Source: Entoloma clypeatum (lineage: Eukaryota > Basidiomycota > Agaricomycetes > Agaricales > Entolomataceae). Taken from it: a stretch of 64,000 nucleotides of DNA. The stretch lies in contig OY751496.1 in assembly GCA_963565915.1 (NCBI GenBank), forward strand, positions 2,108,001 to 2,172,000, in the 5' to 3' direction. A program made the translations under genes and the position numbers. The first letter of the stretch is position 1, and each line of letters starts with the position of its first letter. The notes under the pieces were generated by a model. The model did no database searches. It saw nothing but the letters and a program-made list of their open reading frames with translations, and was not told where the DNA came from. Below, one piece after another: positions 30,546-40,575 of this stretch.

Positions 30546-31534
30546 TCACGACTGAAGTGACCCGTTTTGTTACATCTGAAGCATGCATTGGCATTCTTGC
30601 CTTTGACGCGTGAAGTATCAATGTCCATTGCATTAGGGTCCCTTGTCGGCGGAGCGGTTGCGGATGCGAGCGGAGCTGGACGCGGAGTGAATGGAATGTA
30701 GGGGCGAGGGAATACTGAGGTGCCAGGTACTCTTGGTCCGACGACGTTGCGGAAGGCGGATGTGCGGGTCGGAGCAGTGGCTTTGAAGGCTTTGTTGGCA
30801 ATTCTATTGTCGTCGTTGACTCGTGCTGCAGAGTACCACTCATCGGGGTTGTCGTCCGCAGGCCGTCCGTGGGTCAGGGTGGCGATCTCGTTCTGAATGT
30901 CGGAACGGAGACCATGGCGGAATTTGAGTACTATATTGGTATCCTCCTGATAGCCTGCTTTGTCAATGTAGTCTTTGAACTCGTCAATATAGGTCTCGAC
31001 ATCCCGTTGACCTTGATAATAGGATTCTCCTTCGAGGATCAGTCTCGCGTCCTGTTCCTCATTCTTCGGAGTGAACTCCGTTGTAAAGACGGCGCGGAAG
31101 TCCACCCAAGTCCGATAAGGCGGAGCACCGGTCCTCCGCTCTTGTCGGATAATGCGATCCGCAAAGCGTGCTGCGCGTCCACTCTTCATGAAAGATAAGG
31201 CCCAATAAATTTTAGCGTGGTCGTCTGCGAACTGTTCCGGAGCCAGCCCCATAAACAATTCACAGGAGTTTAGAAAGGTCCAGCCATTTGCGCGCGATCC
31301 GTCGAAGTCTGACGGATTGGCGGGTTTTGCTCGACGCACGCCCGGATTGGCCGGAGCGAGCGGAGCAGGTGGAGGTGCGGGTGCGGGAGCAGGTGGGATA
31401 GGTGGCGGAGCTGGGGCAGGAATTGCGTTGAAGGCGAGGAGGAGTTGGTCAAGTTGAGTCGAGATATCAGCGAGAGTTTGACGTTGTTCCTGGAACTCGT
31501 GCTCGAGCTGTTCAAGGCGATTGGGGTCGTCCAT
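30380..31534 (-). CDS. Gypsy-C copy 1 gag
   Basis: 384 codons, starting 162 bp after the 5' LTR. The N-terminal ~30 residues form a Q/L-rich helix, followed by an Ala/Pro-rich linker (~40-75). The capsid-type domain (~75-235) includes FLNSCELFMGLAPEQF and VDFRAVFTTEFTPKNEEQDA. A single zinc knuckle, CFRCNKTGHFSRECPL, lies at ~320-335, followed by an acidic tail. It builds the particle and packages RNA. The stop lies 166 nt inside the pol ORF. The capsid shows no break. Confidence 0.95.
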   Translation of the reverse strand: MDDPNRLEQLEHEFQEQRQTLADISTQLDQLLLAFNAIPAPAPPPIPPAPAPAPPPAPLAPANPGVRRAKPANPSDFDGSRANGWTFLNSCELFMGLAPEQFADDHAKIYWALSFMKSGRAARFADRIIRQERRTGAPPYRTWVDFRAVFTTEFTPKNEEQDARLILEGESYYQGQRDVETYIDEFKDYIDKAGYQEDTNIVLKFRHGLRSDIQNEIATLTHGRPADDNPDEWYSAARVNDDNRIANKAFKATAPTRTSAFRNVVGPRVPGTSVFPRPYIPFTPRPAPLASATAPPTRDPNAMDIDTSRVKGKNANACFRCNKTGHFSRECPLRFDVRFMTMEEQDEFIMEQLVVKDAAEGNSVPPTESAESEGGQEDFPPHNE

Positions 31535-31695
31535 TACTATGCGCGGAGCAGAATCACCGGTTACGGAGAGGTAATTAGAAGAACTGGAAGGGGTGTGAGA
31601 TGTATCGGAGTCGGACGCGGACGAAGCTACTCCGAAGCGCGGAATCGTGACAACGATGCAATCGGACCCGGTCCAATTAGATGAGAACTTTCTAC

Positions 31696-32129
31696 TGTAA
31701 GGGCGACCTTACGATCCAAGACTCAAACTCAGATACTTGCAAGGGAGATCCGAAGTTTAGATTGAGCAGTCTAATAAGTAATACAACACATACCTTGCAA
31801 GGGAGATCCGAAGAGAAAGTTCTAAGGATTCCCCTGCAAGCTAGCTGCGATAAATAGTAAAATGAGATATGAAATAAGAGATAAAACGAGACACATGAAT
31901 GATGAGCAATGATCGGGAGTAGCGATGAAGGATGAATGGAAACAAGATGAATGATAGTACCTGCGATCCGACGTGCGGAGTAGCGGATGGGGGCGGAGTC
32001 GTCAGATGCGGAGAGGCGGATAAGATGTCGGAGACAGCGGATACGATCGGAGGACGTCGGAAATGGTGGAATAGAAAGGAAAGGAGGAAAGTAAAGGAAA
32101 AGTGAAAAGTGAAAGTGGTTGCCCTTACA
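31696..32129 (-). repeat. Gypsy-C copy 1, 5' LTR
   Basis: 434 bp, appearing identical to 26030-26463. It contains two direct copies of CTTGCAAG(G/T)..CGGATCTCCCTTGCAAG-type sequence in the R/U5 part. The GTAGC target copy follows at 32130-32134. Confidence 0.95.
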
Positions 32130-32134
32130 GTAGC

Positions 32135-33078
32135 ACCCCCCTTCAGTCTCTAGTTTCCCAACAGAGATCAGGTTGTGCGAGAGGTCTGGGGTGTGCATCA
32201 CATTCTTGAAGGACAAGGTAATCACCCTACCATCAAATATAATGTGTTTATTGACTCTCCCCACGCCTGTGATGGTGAACTTCCCTCCTTGAGCCACAGT
32301 GTCCCCGTCCTTCCCCGTGGATGCCCGGTAAGTGACAAAATCCTTTATATCCATGAAACAATGGTCGCTCGTGGCAGAGTCTGCATAGGTGATTAACTTT
32401 TCATTGTTCCGTTGGATAATCATCATGAATATGTAGTGTTCACCATGTCTGGCAGTCGTCGAGTGCTGAACTACGGCTATGTTTGCTGTGGGCTTTGGGG
32501 TAGTAGGAGTAGTAGTCGTGGTGCTGGTGTTTGCTCCTCCCTTCTTTTGCCACCAGTCTGGATACTGCCCCTCCATACCCCCGCCTGGTTTAAAGCACTT
32601 GTCGATGGTGTGTCCAGTGCGTTTGCAGATGGGGTTGGAACAGATGATGTTGGAATGTTGAGAGGTGTTATTGGAGGTTGCGAGAGCCTGGACAGATGGG
32701 ATGAGTGGTTTTTGGTCACGGAGAGGATATTGTCATGTATCTTCAGTTGTACAATGACCTCCGCAGATGTTTTCAGTGAGTATAGCGTGGTGACGAAGGT
32801 GGTCCATTGTTTCGGCATGGATGCCAGGATGATGATACAAAAGTCTGCATTGGACATTGTCCCACCTTGGGCGTTATACCTGTTCCAGGCAGTTCAGAGG
32901 GCTCTGATGTGTTCATCGAGGTCTGCGCCATCTGTGTAATGAATGGAGCGCAACTTTGTGTCGGCGTTGATCTTCCCGATGTCAGAGATGGCATCCTGGA
33001 TATCCGTGAGGGATTTCCAAGCTTTGGCTGTGGTGCCGTCGGTTTTTACGCCATGTCCAATAGGATTCTTGACGTTAG
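32135..33078 (-). pseudogene. Copia-1 gag C-terminal part, zinc knuckle and protease
   Basis: Minus-strand frame from NVKNPIGHGVKTDGTTAKAW (gag helical domain) through a TGA at 32894-32896, MSNADFCIIILASMPKQW, a Ser/Pro linker, the copia zinc knuckle CKRTGHTIDKCFKPGGG, then protease LITYADSATSDHCF. The family active site is DSG(A), so the glycine is altered here. It ends with NVMHTPDLSHNLISVGKLET at the gypsy-C insertion site (32134). The stop fits CGA changed to TGA. Upstream gag sequence is displaced and partly inverted beyond PE1. Confidence 0.88.
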
Positions 33079-34676
33079 CATCAGCAAACACAGATTTTGG
33101 CCAAAGATTGTTGCAGCTGGCCTATGTTCTGTGCAGCTCTTCGCAGCACTGTTGAGCTGAAGTTTAAGCTTTGAAGATATTTAGAGATAAAGTGTAAAAT
33201 TTCAAGGTCTAGTGTGCCCCTCCCACGCCTTCCGCCGTTCTTGCATCTGCCAGCGCACATCCTGCTGTTTCTCGCATGCCCCGTGGCGTTTCTCATGTGT
33301 GATGCCATCCCTCATGCGCCTTCTGCCATCCTTGCATCTGTGCAGGGTGTGTGTCCTCTCATTCTCGCAGGTCCTCTGCCTACGTGTCCCACTGTTTTTG
33401 TGTGTACCCTGTCATTTCATGTGCGTGCTGCGCCGTTCTTGCGTCTCCCGCCCTTCTCATGTGATTTGTCAGTGGTGTGATGTGATGTGAATGACTTACC
33501 TTTACAGCACGTCCCGCCGTTCCCCCCACGCATCCCCTATACCGTTGCTTGCGCGTCTCCTGCCATTTTTGCATGTTTTGTCAGTGGTCTGACATGCCGT
33601 GAAAGGCGGGGTACTTACCTATATGGGGCTCTGTGGCCCTTGTGTGAATGGAGGAGGAGGGAGGGAAGGCTCATCTATACTTGGCAGGTTCCGGGCCCAG
33701 GCACCAATGATATTGATGAAACATCGGAACTTGCCGACCTTGGCAATGGCCAAAAGTCGAACAATATCCGAAGTCCCACAACACATCTTCTTGCCTCCCC
33801 TCATCACCTTCCTGCGTCCCTTCCTCCTCCTCCTCCGTTCACACGAGGGCCACAAAGCCATATATGTAAGTACCCCGCCTTTCACAGCACGTCAGACCAC
33901 TGACGAAACATGCAAAAATGGCAGGAGACGCGCAAGCAACGGTATAGGGGATGCGTGGGGGGAACGGCGGGACGTGCTGTAAAGGTAAGCACCATTCACA
34001 TCACATCACACCACTGACAAATCACATGAGAAGGGCGGGAGACGCAAGAACGGCGCAGCACGCACATGAAATGACAGGGTACACACAAAAACAGCGGGAC
34101 ACGTAGGCAGAGGACCTGCGAGAATGAGAGGACACACACCCTGCACAGATGCAAGGATGGCAGAAGGCGCATGAGGGATGGCATCACACATGAGAAACGC
34201 CACGGGGCATGCGAGAAACAGCAGGATGTGCGCTGGCAGACGCAAGAACGGTGGAAGGTGTGGGAGGGGCACACTCATGTATTGAGGGACATGTCGGTGG
34301 CGAGAGGGCAAGGGGCAAGAGGTACGACGTGTGTGCGGGAGAAAGACATTTTCTTCCACATTTTTCATGTTGTAGCACTTCTACTCAATGAAATTTTTCC
34401 AACCCATTTTCTCGTGAATTGCTGTATCATATCATGCTTCTATGAAGATGTTGTAAAGGATTCCTAGTTCCTTTTACAGAGCTTTGTATTCCCTTAGGAT
34501 CTATATATGACTCTATAGAAACTGTACTCCTACCAGCTCTGCAAAGACCTTGAAATTTTACACTTTATCTCTGAATATCTTCAAAGCTTAAACTTCAGCT
34601 CAACAGTGCTGCAAAGAGCTGCACAGAACATAGGCCAGCTGCAACAATCTTCGGCCAAAATCTGTGTTTGCTGATG
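33079..34676. mobile_element. PE1: 1.6-kb palindromic non-autonomous element, CATCAGCAAA ends
   Basis: Termini CATCAGCAAACACAG and CTGTGTTTGCTGATG are a long terminal inverted repeat (about 95 bp, 33079-33173 with 34582-34676). Inside, 33205-33495 and 33990-34280 are near-identical inverted arms, and 33595-33640 pairs with 33855-33900, so most of the element folds on itself around about 33745. Arms contain many ~20-bp units such as CGCATGTCC. Open frames in the arms are mirror images and not genes. Flanking dinucleotides (AG left, TG right) do not match, unlike PE2 and the MITE at 44428. Confidence 0.8.
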
Positions 34677-34866
34677 TGAGTGGAAGGGAACAATCCTCAG
34701 CACCGCCGATGCACGCGGGCTTGATGGCTACCTCGACGGAAGTATCACAAAACCACCCAACCTTTCCCCTGGTCAAACTGCTCCAACACCGACGGCATAC
34801 TGGGGCTCTAAAACACCCTCCCAGGAAGAATGGCAACAACGAAATGCATACGCAAAGGGCTTAATA
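34677..34866 (+). pseudogene. Inverted copia-1 gag segment
   Basis: Plus-strand frame starting at the PE1 edge: EWKGTILSTADARGLDGYLD, then PNLSPGQTAPTPTAYW and EEWQQRNAYAKGLI, the gag region that in copia precedes NVKNPIGHGVKTDG. That next block lies on the other side of PE1, on the minus strand (from 33078 down), and the block that should come before lies at 34867-34971, also minus. This 190-bp piece is therefore reversed relative to the rest of copia-1 gag. Confidence 0.7.
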
Positions 34867-34971
34867 GTCCTTACTACTGAGAGCTACCAGATTTCTTTTG
34901 ATTAACTAGTCAAATGATTTCTCTTAGAAGATATCTACATTGTATCTCTTCCTTTTTCTATTTTTATCCAT
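34867..34971 (-). pseudogene. Copia-1 gag N-terminus
   Basis: Minus-strand frame from ATG at 34971: MDKNRKRKRYNVDIF, a TAA, EKSFD, a TAG, then LIKRNLVALSSKD, ending at the inversion breakpoint. The last residues fit directly onto the EWKGTIL block of the inverted segment (the usual L.xxYnEWK of copia gag). The two stops fit CAA-to-TAA and CAG-to-TAG changes. No copia 5' LTR was found between here and PE2. Confidence 0.6.
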
Positions 34972-35140
34972 TCTCACTTACTAGTACCTGACCAATCGCA
35001 ACGTGACAACTCCGTTGATGAACCTTGTGTAGACGAAATACCCTACCAGTCTTTTGCCATCAACCCTACCAGTCTTTTGCCATCAACCCTAGTCAAGCCC
35101 TAGTAGTAACTATAGTACTCCAGCCACCAGTGACATGCTT
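34972..35140. other. Probable copia-1 leader remnant with a short tandem repeat
   Basis: Contains two adjacent copies of a 27-bp unit (ACCCTACCAGTCTTTTGCCA followed by TCA..., about 35038-35092). No LTR or gene was recognised before the PE2 terminus. Confidence 0.45.
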
Positions 35141-36929
35141 CATCAGCAAACACTAATTTTTGCTGAAGATTGTTGCAGCTTGCCTATATGCTGTGCAACT
35201 CTTCGCAGCACTGTGGAGCTGAAGTGTGAAACTTGAAGGTCTTTGTAGAGCTGGTGGGTGATATAGTTTCTATAGAGTAATATATAGATTTTAAGGGAAT
35301 CTGTACAGGTAATTGGGAACTTTGTAAGTCTTCATAGAAACATTATAATATAGTACAGCAATTCACAAAAAACAGATTGGAAAAAATTGATTGAGTTCAA
35401 AAGTGCTACGACAAAAAATATACTAATGTCCCCCAAGCACCATGTCTGCTGGCGCGTGTCCCACTGTTTGTTGTGTGTCCTGCCGTTTTCATGCGTGCCA
35501 CGCCATTCTTGCATCTGCCGTGCCGTTTCTCGTGTCTGCCGCCGTTCTTGCATGTCCTGCGCCCATGTCCTGCTGCTCTCGCATCTGCTGTGCATGTCCC
35601 GCCGTTTCTCGCATGTCATTCCTCACGCATGTCCCATCCTGTTCCTTGCATGTCCCGCCGCATCCGCTGGCATGTGTCCCGCCGTTTCTGGCCTGTCCTG
35701 TCCCATTCCTCACGTTTCCCGTCCCATTCCTCATGTGTCCCGTCCCATTCCTTGTGTGTCCCATCCCATTCCTTGCATGTCCCGTCCTGTTCCTCACATG
35801 CCACGTCCCGTTCCTTGCATTTCCTGCCGTTCTTGCGTCTGTGCACATATCCCGCCGTTTCTCACATGTTTCATCAGTATTGTCAGTAGTCTGACATGAC
35901 GTAAATGGCGGGGGTGCTTACCTATACAGGGGCATCATGGCCCTTGTGTGAATGGGAGGGGAGAGGGAGGGATGGAGGAGGAGGAGGAGGGAGGGCAGGG
36001 AGGTGATGGAGGAAGACAAGAACTTGACGTGACAAGGCTTGATCTTTACTTGGCAGGTTCCGGGCCCAGGCACACATGATGAAATATCGGAACTTGCCGA
36101 CCTCAGCAATGGCCGAAAGTTGAACAATATCCCAAGTCTCCCTCTCACATCTTCTTGCCCCCTTCCTTGACACTTTTGTCCTCTGTCCCTCTGTCCCTCC
36201 CTCTCGCCCTCCTGTTCACACAAGGGCCATGGTGCCCCCGTATAGATAAGCACCCCTGCCATTCACGTCACATCAAACTACTGACGAAACATGCAAGAAA
36301 CGGCCAGACATGTGCCAGCAGACGCGAGAATGGCGGGACATGCGAGAAACGGGACAAGTGAGAAACAGCGCCACACAAGGAATGGAATGGGACAGGCCAG
36401 AAACAGTGGGTCACGTGCCAGCGGACGCGAAAATGTTGGGACATGCAAGGAACGGGATGGGACATGCATGAGGAACGGCAGTCCTCCTCCTTCCCTCCAT
36501 TCATATGCCCCCCATATAGGTAAGCACCTGGCCATTCATGTCCTGTCAGATCACTCACAAAACACGCGAGAACTGCATGACATGCGAGAAAGGGCACAAG
36601 GATGGTGGAAGGCAGACAAGGGATGATGGGCAGTGACAGGGACCAGAAGGACAAGGTGCCCAAGAGAGAGAGGGACAATGCCTGGGCAAGGGTGCGGGCA
36701 AGGGGTGTACGACATGTGGGTGGAAGACGCCGCCCAGGGGATGCGAGGCACCAAGGGATGAGAGGGAGAGTTGTGACGCGCAGGTGGGGGGACACAGGGA
36801 ACACTAGCACACATGTGGCGCAGGCAGGGAGGGCAAGGGATGAGAGGTATGACACATAGGCAATGTCATTTTACTGTTGCATTGTCTGTAGTAGCATGAA
36901 AAAATATACATTTTTTATTCTCAAACATA

Positions 36930-38454
36930 CAGTGACTCAAACAATTGAGTCAATGTTTGGTGTTTTTCTATTGTTTGTTAAATAACTCAACAACAAATCA
37001 AGATAATAATAATATATTGGAATACAAAACAAGCCATTTGATCAGGGCTACAATTCTGTGTAACAATTATGTAAATCCAATCATTATTGATGGTGATATG
37101 GATGAAACAAAACAGGGACTCATTGACTCAATTGTTTGAGGGGGTATCAGAAATACAGTAAATGGTAATTCTAGTACTTGGTATGGCCTCCCTTGGCTTT
37201 AATAACAGCTTCTAATCTTCTAGACATGCTTTCAATCAAATTCTGACATACCTCTGATGGTATATTATTCCACACCTCTACCACCCTCTCCCAAACTTCC
37301 CAGACTCCCTTTGGTTGTGTTGGATACTTGCAGAGCTCTCTCTTGAGGTGAACCCACTGATGTTGGGATCATTGTTCTGTTGGAAAATCACCTCCTCTCC
37401 AGAAATCCCACTCTCCTCCAGGCTAGGCAGCAGATGGTCCTCCAAAATGGCCACATACTGGTCTGCATTCATTTTCCCCTCAACCTCTGCAAGCCTCCCC
37501 ACACCATTCCATCCCATACAGCCCCAGACCATGATATTTCCACCACCAAACTTGACTGTGCCCTGCACCTCCCTCTGAATCAACCCTCTCCCTTCTCCTT
37601 CCAGACCCACTGCCTCCCATCTGACCCAAATCTATTGATTTTGGTCTCATCTGACCAAACAACTCTCTTCCAGTCCTCCACAGTCCATTCCCTGTACTTC
37701 TGAGCAAAGGCAAGTCTTGCTTTTCTATGCCTTGCACTCAGCAAGGGCTTTTTCTTCTTCACCACAGCCTTGAATGAATTCTTCTTGAGAAGATTTCTGA
37801 CAGTTTGTGAAGAGACTGGATCAGAAATGATGGTGTTGATATGCCTGGTAGCTTCAACAGCATTGGAAGCTCTGCCAGTAGTGATTTGTTGAAGAATAGG
37901 ATGCTGATCAGTGGAAGAGAGCTTGGAAGAACGGCCAGCAGATGGGATAGGACGGTTGGGAAGAAGATTTTTGAGGACTCTAGACACAGTAGATTGGCTA
38001 AGACCCAGGCTAGTCACAATATAACGTGTGGAATGACCATTAGAGGCCAAAGAGAGGATGTTTTGCTTCTGAGAGGAAGAGATGGGGTGCATGCTGAAGT
38101 TGTAGAGAAAAAAGGATCTGCATCCTGGTTAAATAGCTAAAATCCAGGTCCCATCAAAGATAACATCACTATAGTAACCATCTATCATAAGTTGGTTGCT
38201 ATAGAAGTGATGGAGCATCAAATTCTGATACTTCTGATACCCCCTCAAACAATTGAGTCAATGAGTCCCTGTTTTGTTTCATCCATATCACCATCAATAA
38301 TGATTGGATTTACATAATTGTTACACAGAATTGTAGCCCTGATCAAATGGCTTGTTTTGTATTCCAATATATTATTATTATTTTGATTTGTTGTTGAGTT
38401 ATTTAACAAACAATAGAAAACCACCAAACATTGACTCAATTGTTTGAGTCACTG
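36930..38454 (-). mobile_element. Tc1/mariner-type element with 223-bp inverted repeats
   Basis: 1525 bp flanked by TA duplications (36928-36929 and 38455-38456). The terminal inverted repeats, 36930-37152 and 38232-38454, are nearly identical; they start CAGTGACTCAAACAATTGAG and both their outer and inner ends carry that motif in inverted orientation. The single gene inside encodes a dead transposase. The host is PE2. Confidence 0.93.
37171..38092 (-). pseudogene. Tc1-like transposase relic (catalytic segment deleted)
   Basis: Starts MHPISSSQKQNILSLASNGH with an N-terminal helix-turn-helix (SLGLSQSTVSRVLKNLL) and a second DNA-binding region. The first catalytic aspartate is present in VVWSDETKINRFGSDGR. 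A one-base frameshift near 37600 leads into GTVKFGGGNIMVWGCM. The second catalytic motif reads FQQNNDP where the family has FQQDNDP, so that aspartate is replaced. Directly after it, sequence jumps to HLKRELCKYP in another frame, deleting the stretch that carries the third acidic residue, and the gene ends with IKAKGGHTKY. It cannot be active. Confidence 0.9.
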
Positions 38455-38710
38455 TACATTATTGATAAAAGAGAATGCTCTATGACTGTAAGTTGTAACA
38501 GAATCTGGAGGTCTATAAAGGTGTACTGAATCTGTGGAGGCCTGAAAGAATGGGAGTGAAAGTGTATAGAGCTGCAAAAGATGGTAGTGAAGCTGCACAG
38601 AGCTTTTGCAGAGCTGCATGTAATATATACCTTGTCTTTGGAACTTCAGTCCTGCAAGAATCTGCATGGACCTGCACAGGGCTGCATAGTCCACCCAGGG
38701 TTTGCTGATG

Positions 38711-40038
38711 TTGCTGAAGGTCAAGGGGGCAGTAACTAGCTGTTGCAATAGGAATGAGGATGCACTGATTATTTGTGCGGGGATGGAAGCAAGGGCGAAA
38801 GACAAGGCACAATCCATTCTTGACATTGTGGGCGCTGCCAGCTTTTGGGCTGATCTTGTAAAGTGAGCCACGATTCAAACATCATTCAAGGGAAACATAT
38901 ACTTACATTGACTCCAGAGTTAAAACTAATCTTGAACCCCTCGCAATTGCAGTGAACATAACACAGGCACCTCATACTCACATTGACCATGTACTTCTTA
39001 CACTTGGCAACCTGTTTTGGATCTACTCAGATCCACAACTTGACTCCATTGTTGCGAATACAATCTTGGGTAGTCTTGAAAAATGCTGGGCAGCAGCTGA
39101 CCAAGACCTCTTCATTGTGGCAGTTTTTGTAAACCCATACATCCGCAACCATTGCTTCAATCGTTCAGTGATTACTGAGGCTGGCTTATTCAATATTATT
39201 GTGTGGGTCTTCGAGCAAATCTTCCACCAGCAAGCTGATATCAACATGTTGAAGGCCATCACAGACTACATGCGTAGTCAAGGGGAGTTCTCAAGAATCA
39301 ACATGTCACTCGACCAGATGGCTGAAATGCACAAGTTGGAGGTGAGTAAACTTTCATAGTCACATCCTATGAGAACACCATGACAACCTCCCAACAGAAT
39401 GTGCCCCTTAACCTGGTGCTCGTATGGACTCGGATCGACACTGGTATTTCCAACAGACGTAACGGGCTTGCCAACTCAGCAGGTACAGAACATGCCTTCA
39501 GCAACTTTGGCATCATGCACACAAAACGGCGCAATAAGCTCAATGCAGAGAAAGTGCATAAAACTGGAGTTCTCAAGATGGACCTCCAACGCGCACATAG
39601 TGAGGCCGGTCTTACACATACCCAGTGCAAAGGGGTGTTCAGCGAGATAGATGGACCCTCTCAGCTGATGGTTGAGCCTGTCATTCCCAGTGATGAAGAT
39701 TCGAAATTCCGTGAGCTTGCAACACCGCTTATTCAAGCTGCTGAGGCTGCTGATGGCGATGACCCTGACGACGATATTGATATCAATGTAAACACAATCC
39801 CACAACATCCACCCACAACACCTCAAAAATCCCACTTAGATCACTGTTTGACTACACCACACCTTCAGGACCAGGTCTAGAGCTTTACTGGAAAGGTGGG
39901 TTAAAGAACTTGGAACAAGAGCTCGCAGCATATGAATGTGTACATGATGATGAGATGATAGCACCCCAGAGGAGACACTTAGTGGATTTGCAGCAGCTGC
40001 AAGCCACAACACTCAGGATAGCTTGTCAATTAGTGTGA
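38711..40038 (+). pseudogene. hAT transposase relic, C-terminal half with hATC dimerisation domain
   Basis: Begins at the PE2 right flank with ALIICAGMEARAKDKAQSIL and ASFWADLVK. After a broken or spliced region come LEPLAIAVNITQAPH, HVLLTLGNLFWIYSD, and LEKCWAAADQDLFIVAVFVN. An intron (GTGAGT at about 39342 to CAG at 39400) separates this from the hATC region: LVLVWTRIDTG, NSAGTEHAFSNFGIMHTKRR, EKVHKTGVLKMDLQRAH. A final frame-switched exon encodes LRSLFDYTTPSG and ends at TGA 40036-40038. hATC mediates dimerisation. The N-terminal half is not found on the other side of PE2, so the gene is truncated. Confidence 0.8.
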
Positions 40039-40171
40039 TATTGTAGATTCTCGTATGTTGCTCACAAATCGCACATAGTACCTGGCAATCTACCGTAGTA
40101 CAACCACAGTTGTCGTCCTATGAGCAAAGTCATGTCACCCTAGTACGGCAGGCTCAGCAACCTAAATCCAG

Positions 40172-40564
40172 TGTTCCACGCTCTTTTATTGACAGGTCAG
40201 TCAATAACTATTGAATGAAGGGAGGTGCAACATGTGGAGATGACGTCCAAAGTAGTTAGTATGTTGTGTAGAGGAATCAGGATCAGCTTGTTAAGCTTGA
40301 GGGAGTTTAGAGACAACTGACGTGGGGGGAACTGGAAGAGTTCTTATTCTGCAACTACATTACAGGTCTACTATTTATACTAATATATGCGCATGGACCT
40401 CGTTGTGGTCTCTCTGTATATACCTACACTAAAGACACATATATAGTAACTCATGGATTGCTCCAGAGAATGACATCATAGATGATGTCATGGGTACATC
40501 ATCATGACATAGTGATTATGTGTTGCTTAGTCAGCAAGATCACATAGAACCAATAGTTCCAACA
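40172..40564 (-). repeat. Copia-2 3' LTR
   Basis: 393 bp; on the minus strand TGTTGGAACTATTGG...GAGCGTGGAACA. It follows a G-rich polypurine tract (plus-strand 40565-40575, CTCCCCCCGGG). A TATA-like box (gtataaatag on the minus strand) lies at about 40372-40381. No second LTR was found. The 5 bp beyond its end are TCCAG (40167-40171). Confidence 0.8.
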
Positions 40565-40575
40565 CTCCCCCCGGG

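Larger units (their letters stand above)
26030..32129 (-). mobile_element. Gypsy-C copy 1: apparently intact Ty3/gypsy chromovirus
   Basis: 6100 bp on the minus strand, inserted in copia-1 with a perfect GTAGC duplication (26025-26029 and 32130-32134). The two 434-bp LTRs look identical base for base, and gag and pol are both open over their full lengths, so this is the youngest insertion here and possibly still autonomous. A closely similar second copy lies at 46976-63734. Confidence 0.96.
35141..38710. mobile_element. PE2: palindromic non-autonomous element containing a Tc1-like insertion
   Basis: Ends CATCAGCAAACACTAA and GGGTTTGCTGATG give the same 10-bp terminal repeat as PE1, flanked by a TT duplication (35139-35140 and 38711-38712). 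Its interior resembles PE1: the GGGGTGCTTACCTATAC segment (35925-35945) pairs with GTATAGATAAGCACCCC (36240-36256), and GGTTCCGGGCCCAGGCA is shared with PE1. Tandem ~20-bp GTGTCCCGTCCCATTCCT-like units fill 35690-35800. Without the Tc1-like element it would be 2.04 kb. Confidence 0.78.

Noticed and set aside
33212..33490. 92-codon Cys-rich ORF, repeated in reverse at 33996-34274
   Set aside because: The two are mirror images within the PE1 palindrome and consist of ~20-bp repeat units; not a gene pair.
35473..35889. Overlapping ORFs of 120-170 codons in PE2
   Set aside because: All three frames are open because of ~20-bp tandem units (GTCCCATTCC type); composition, not coding, explains them.
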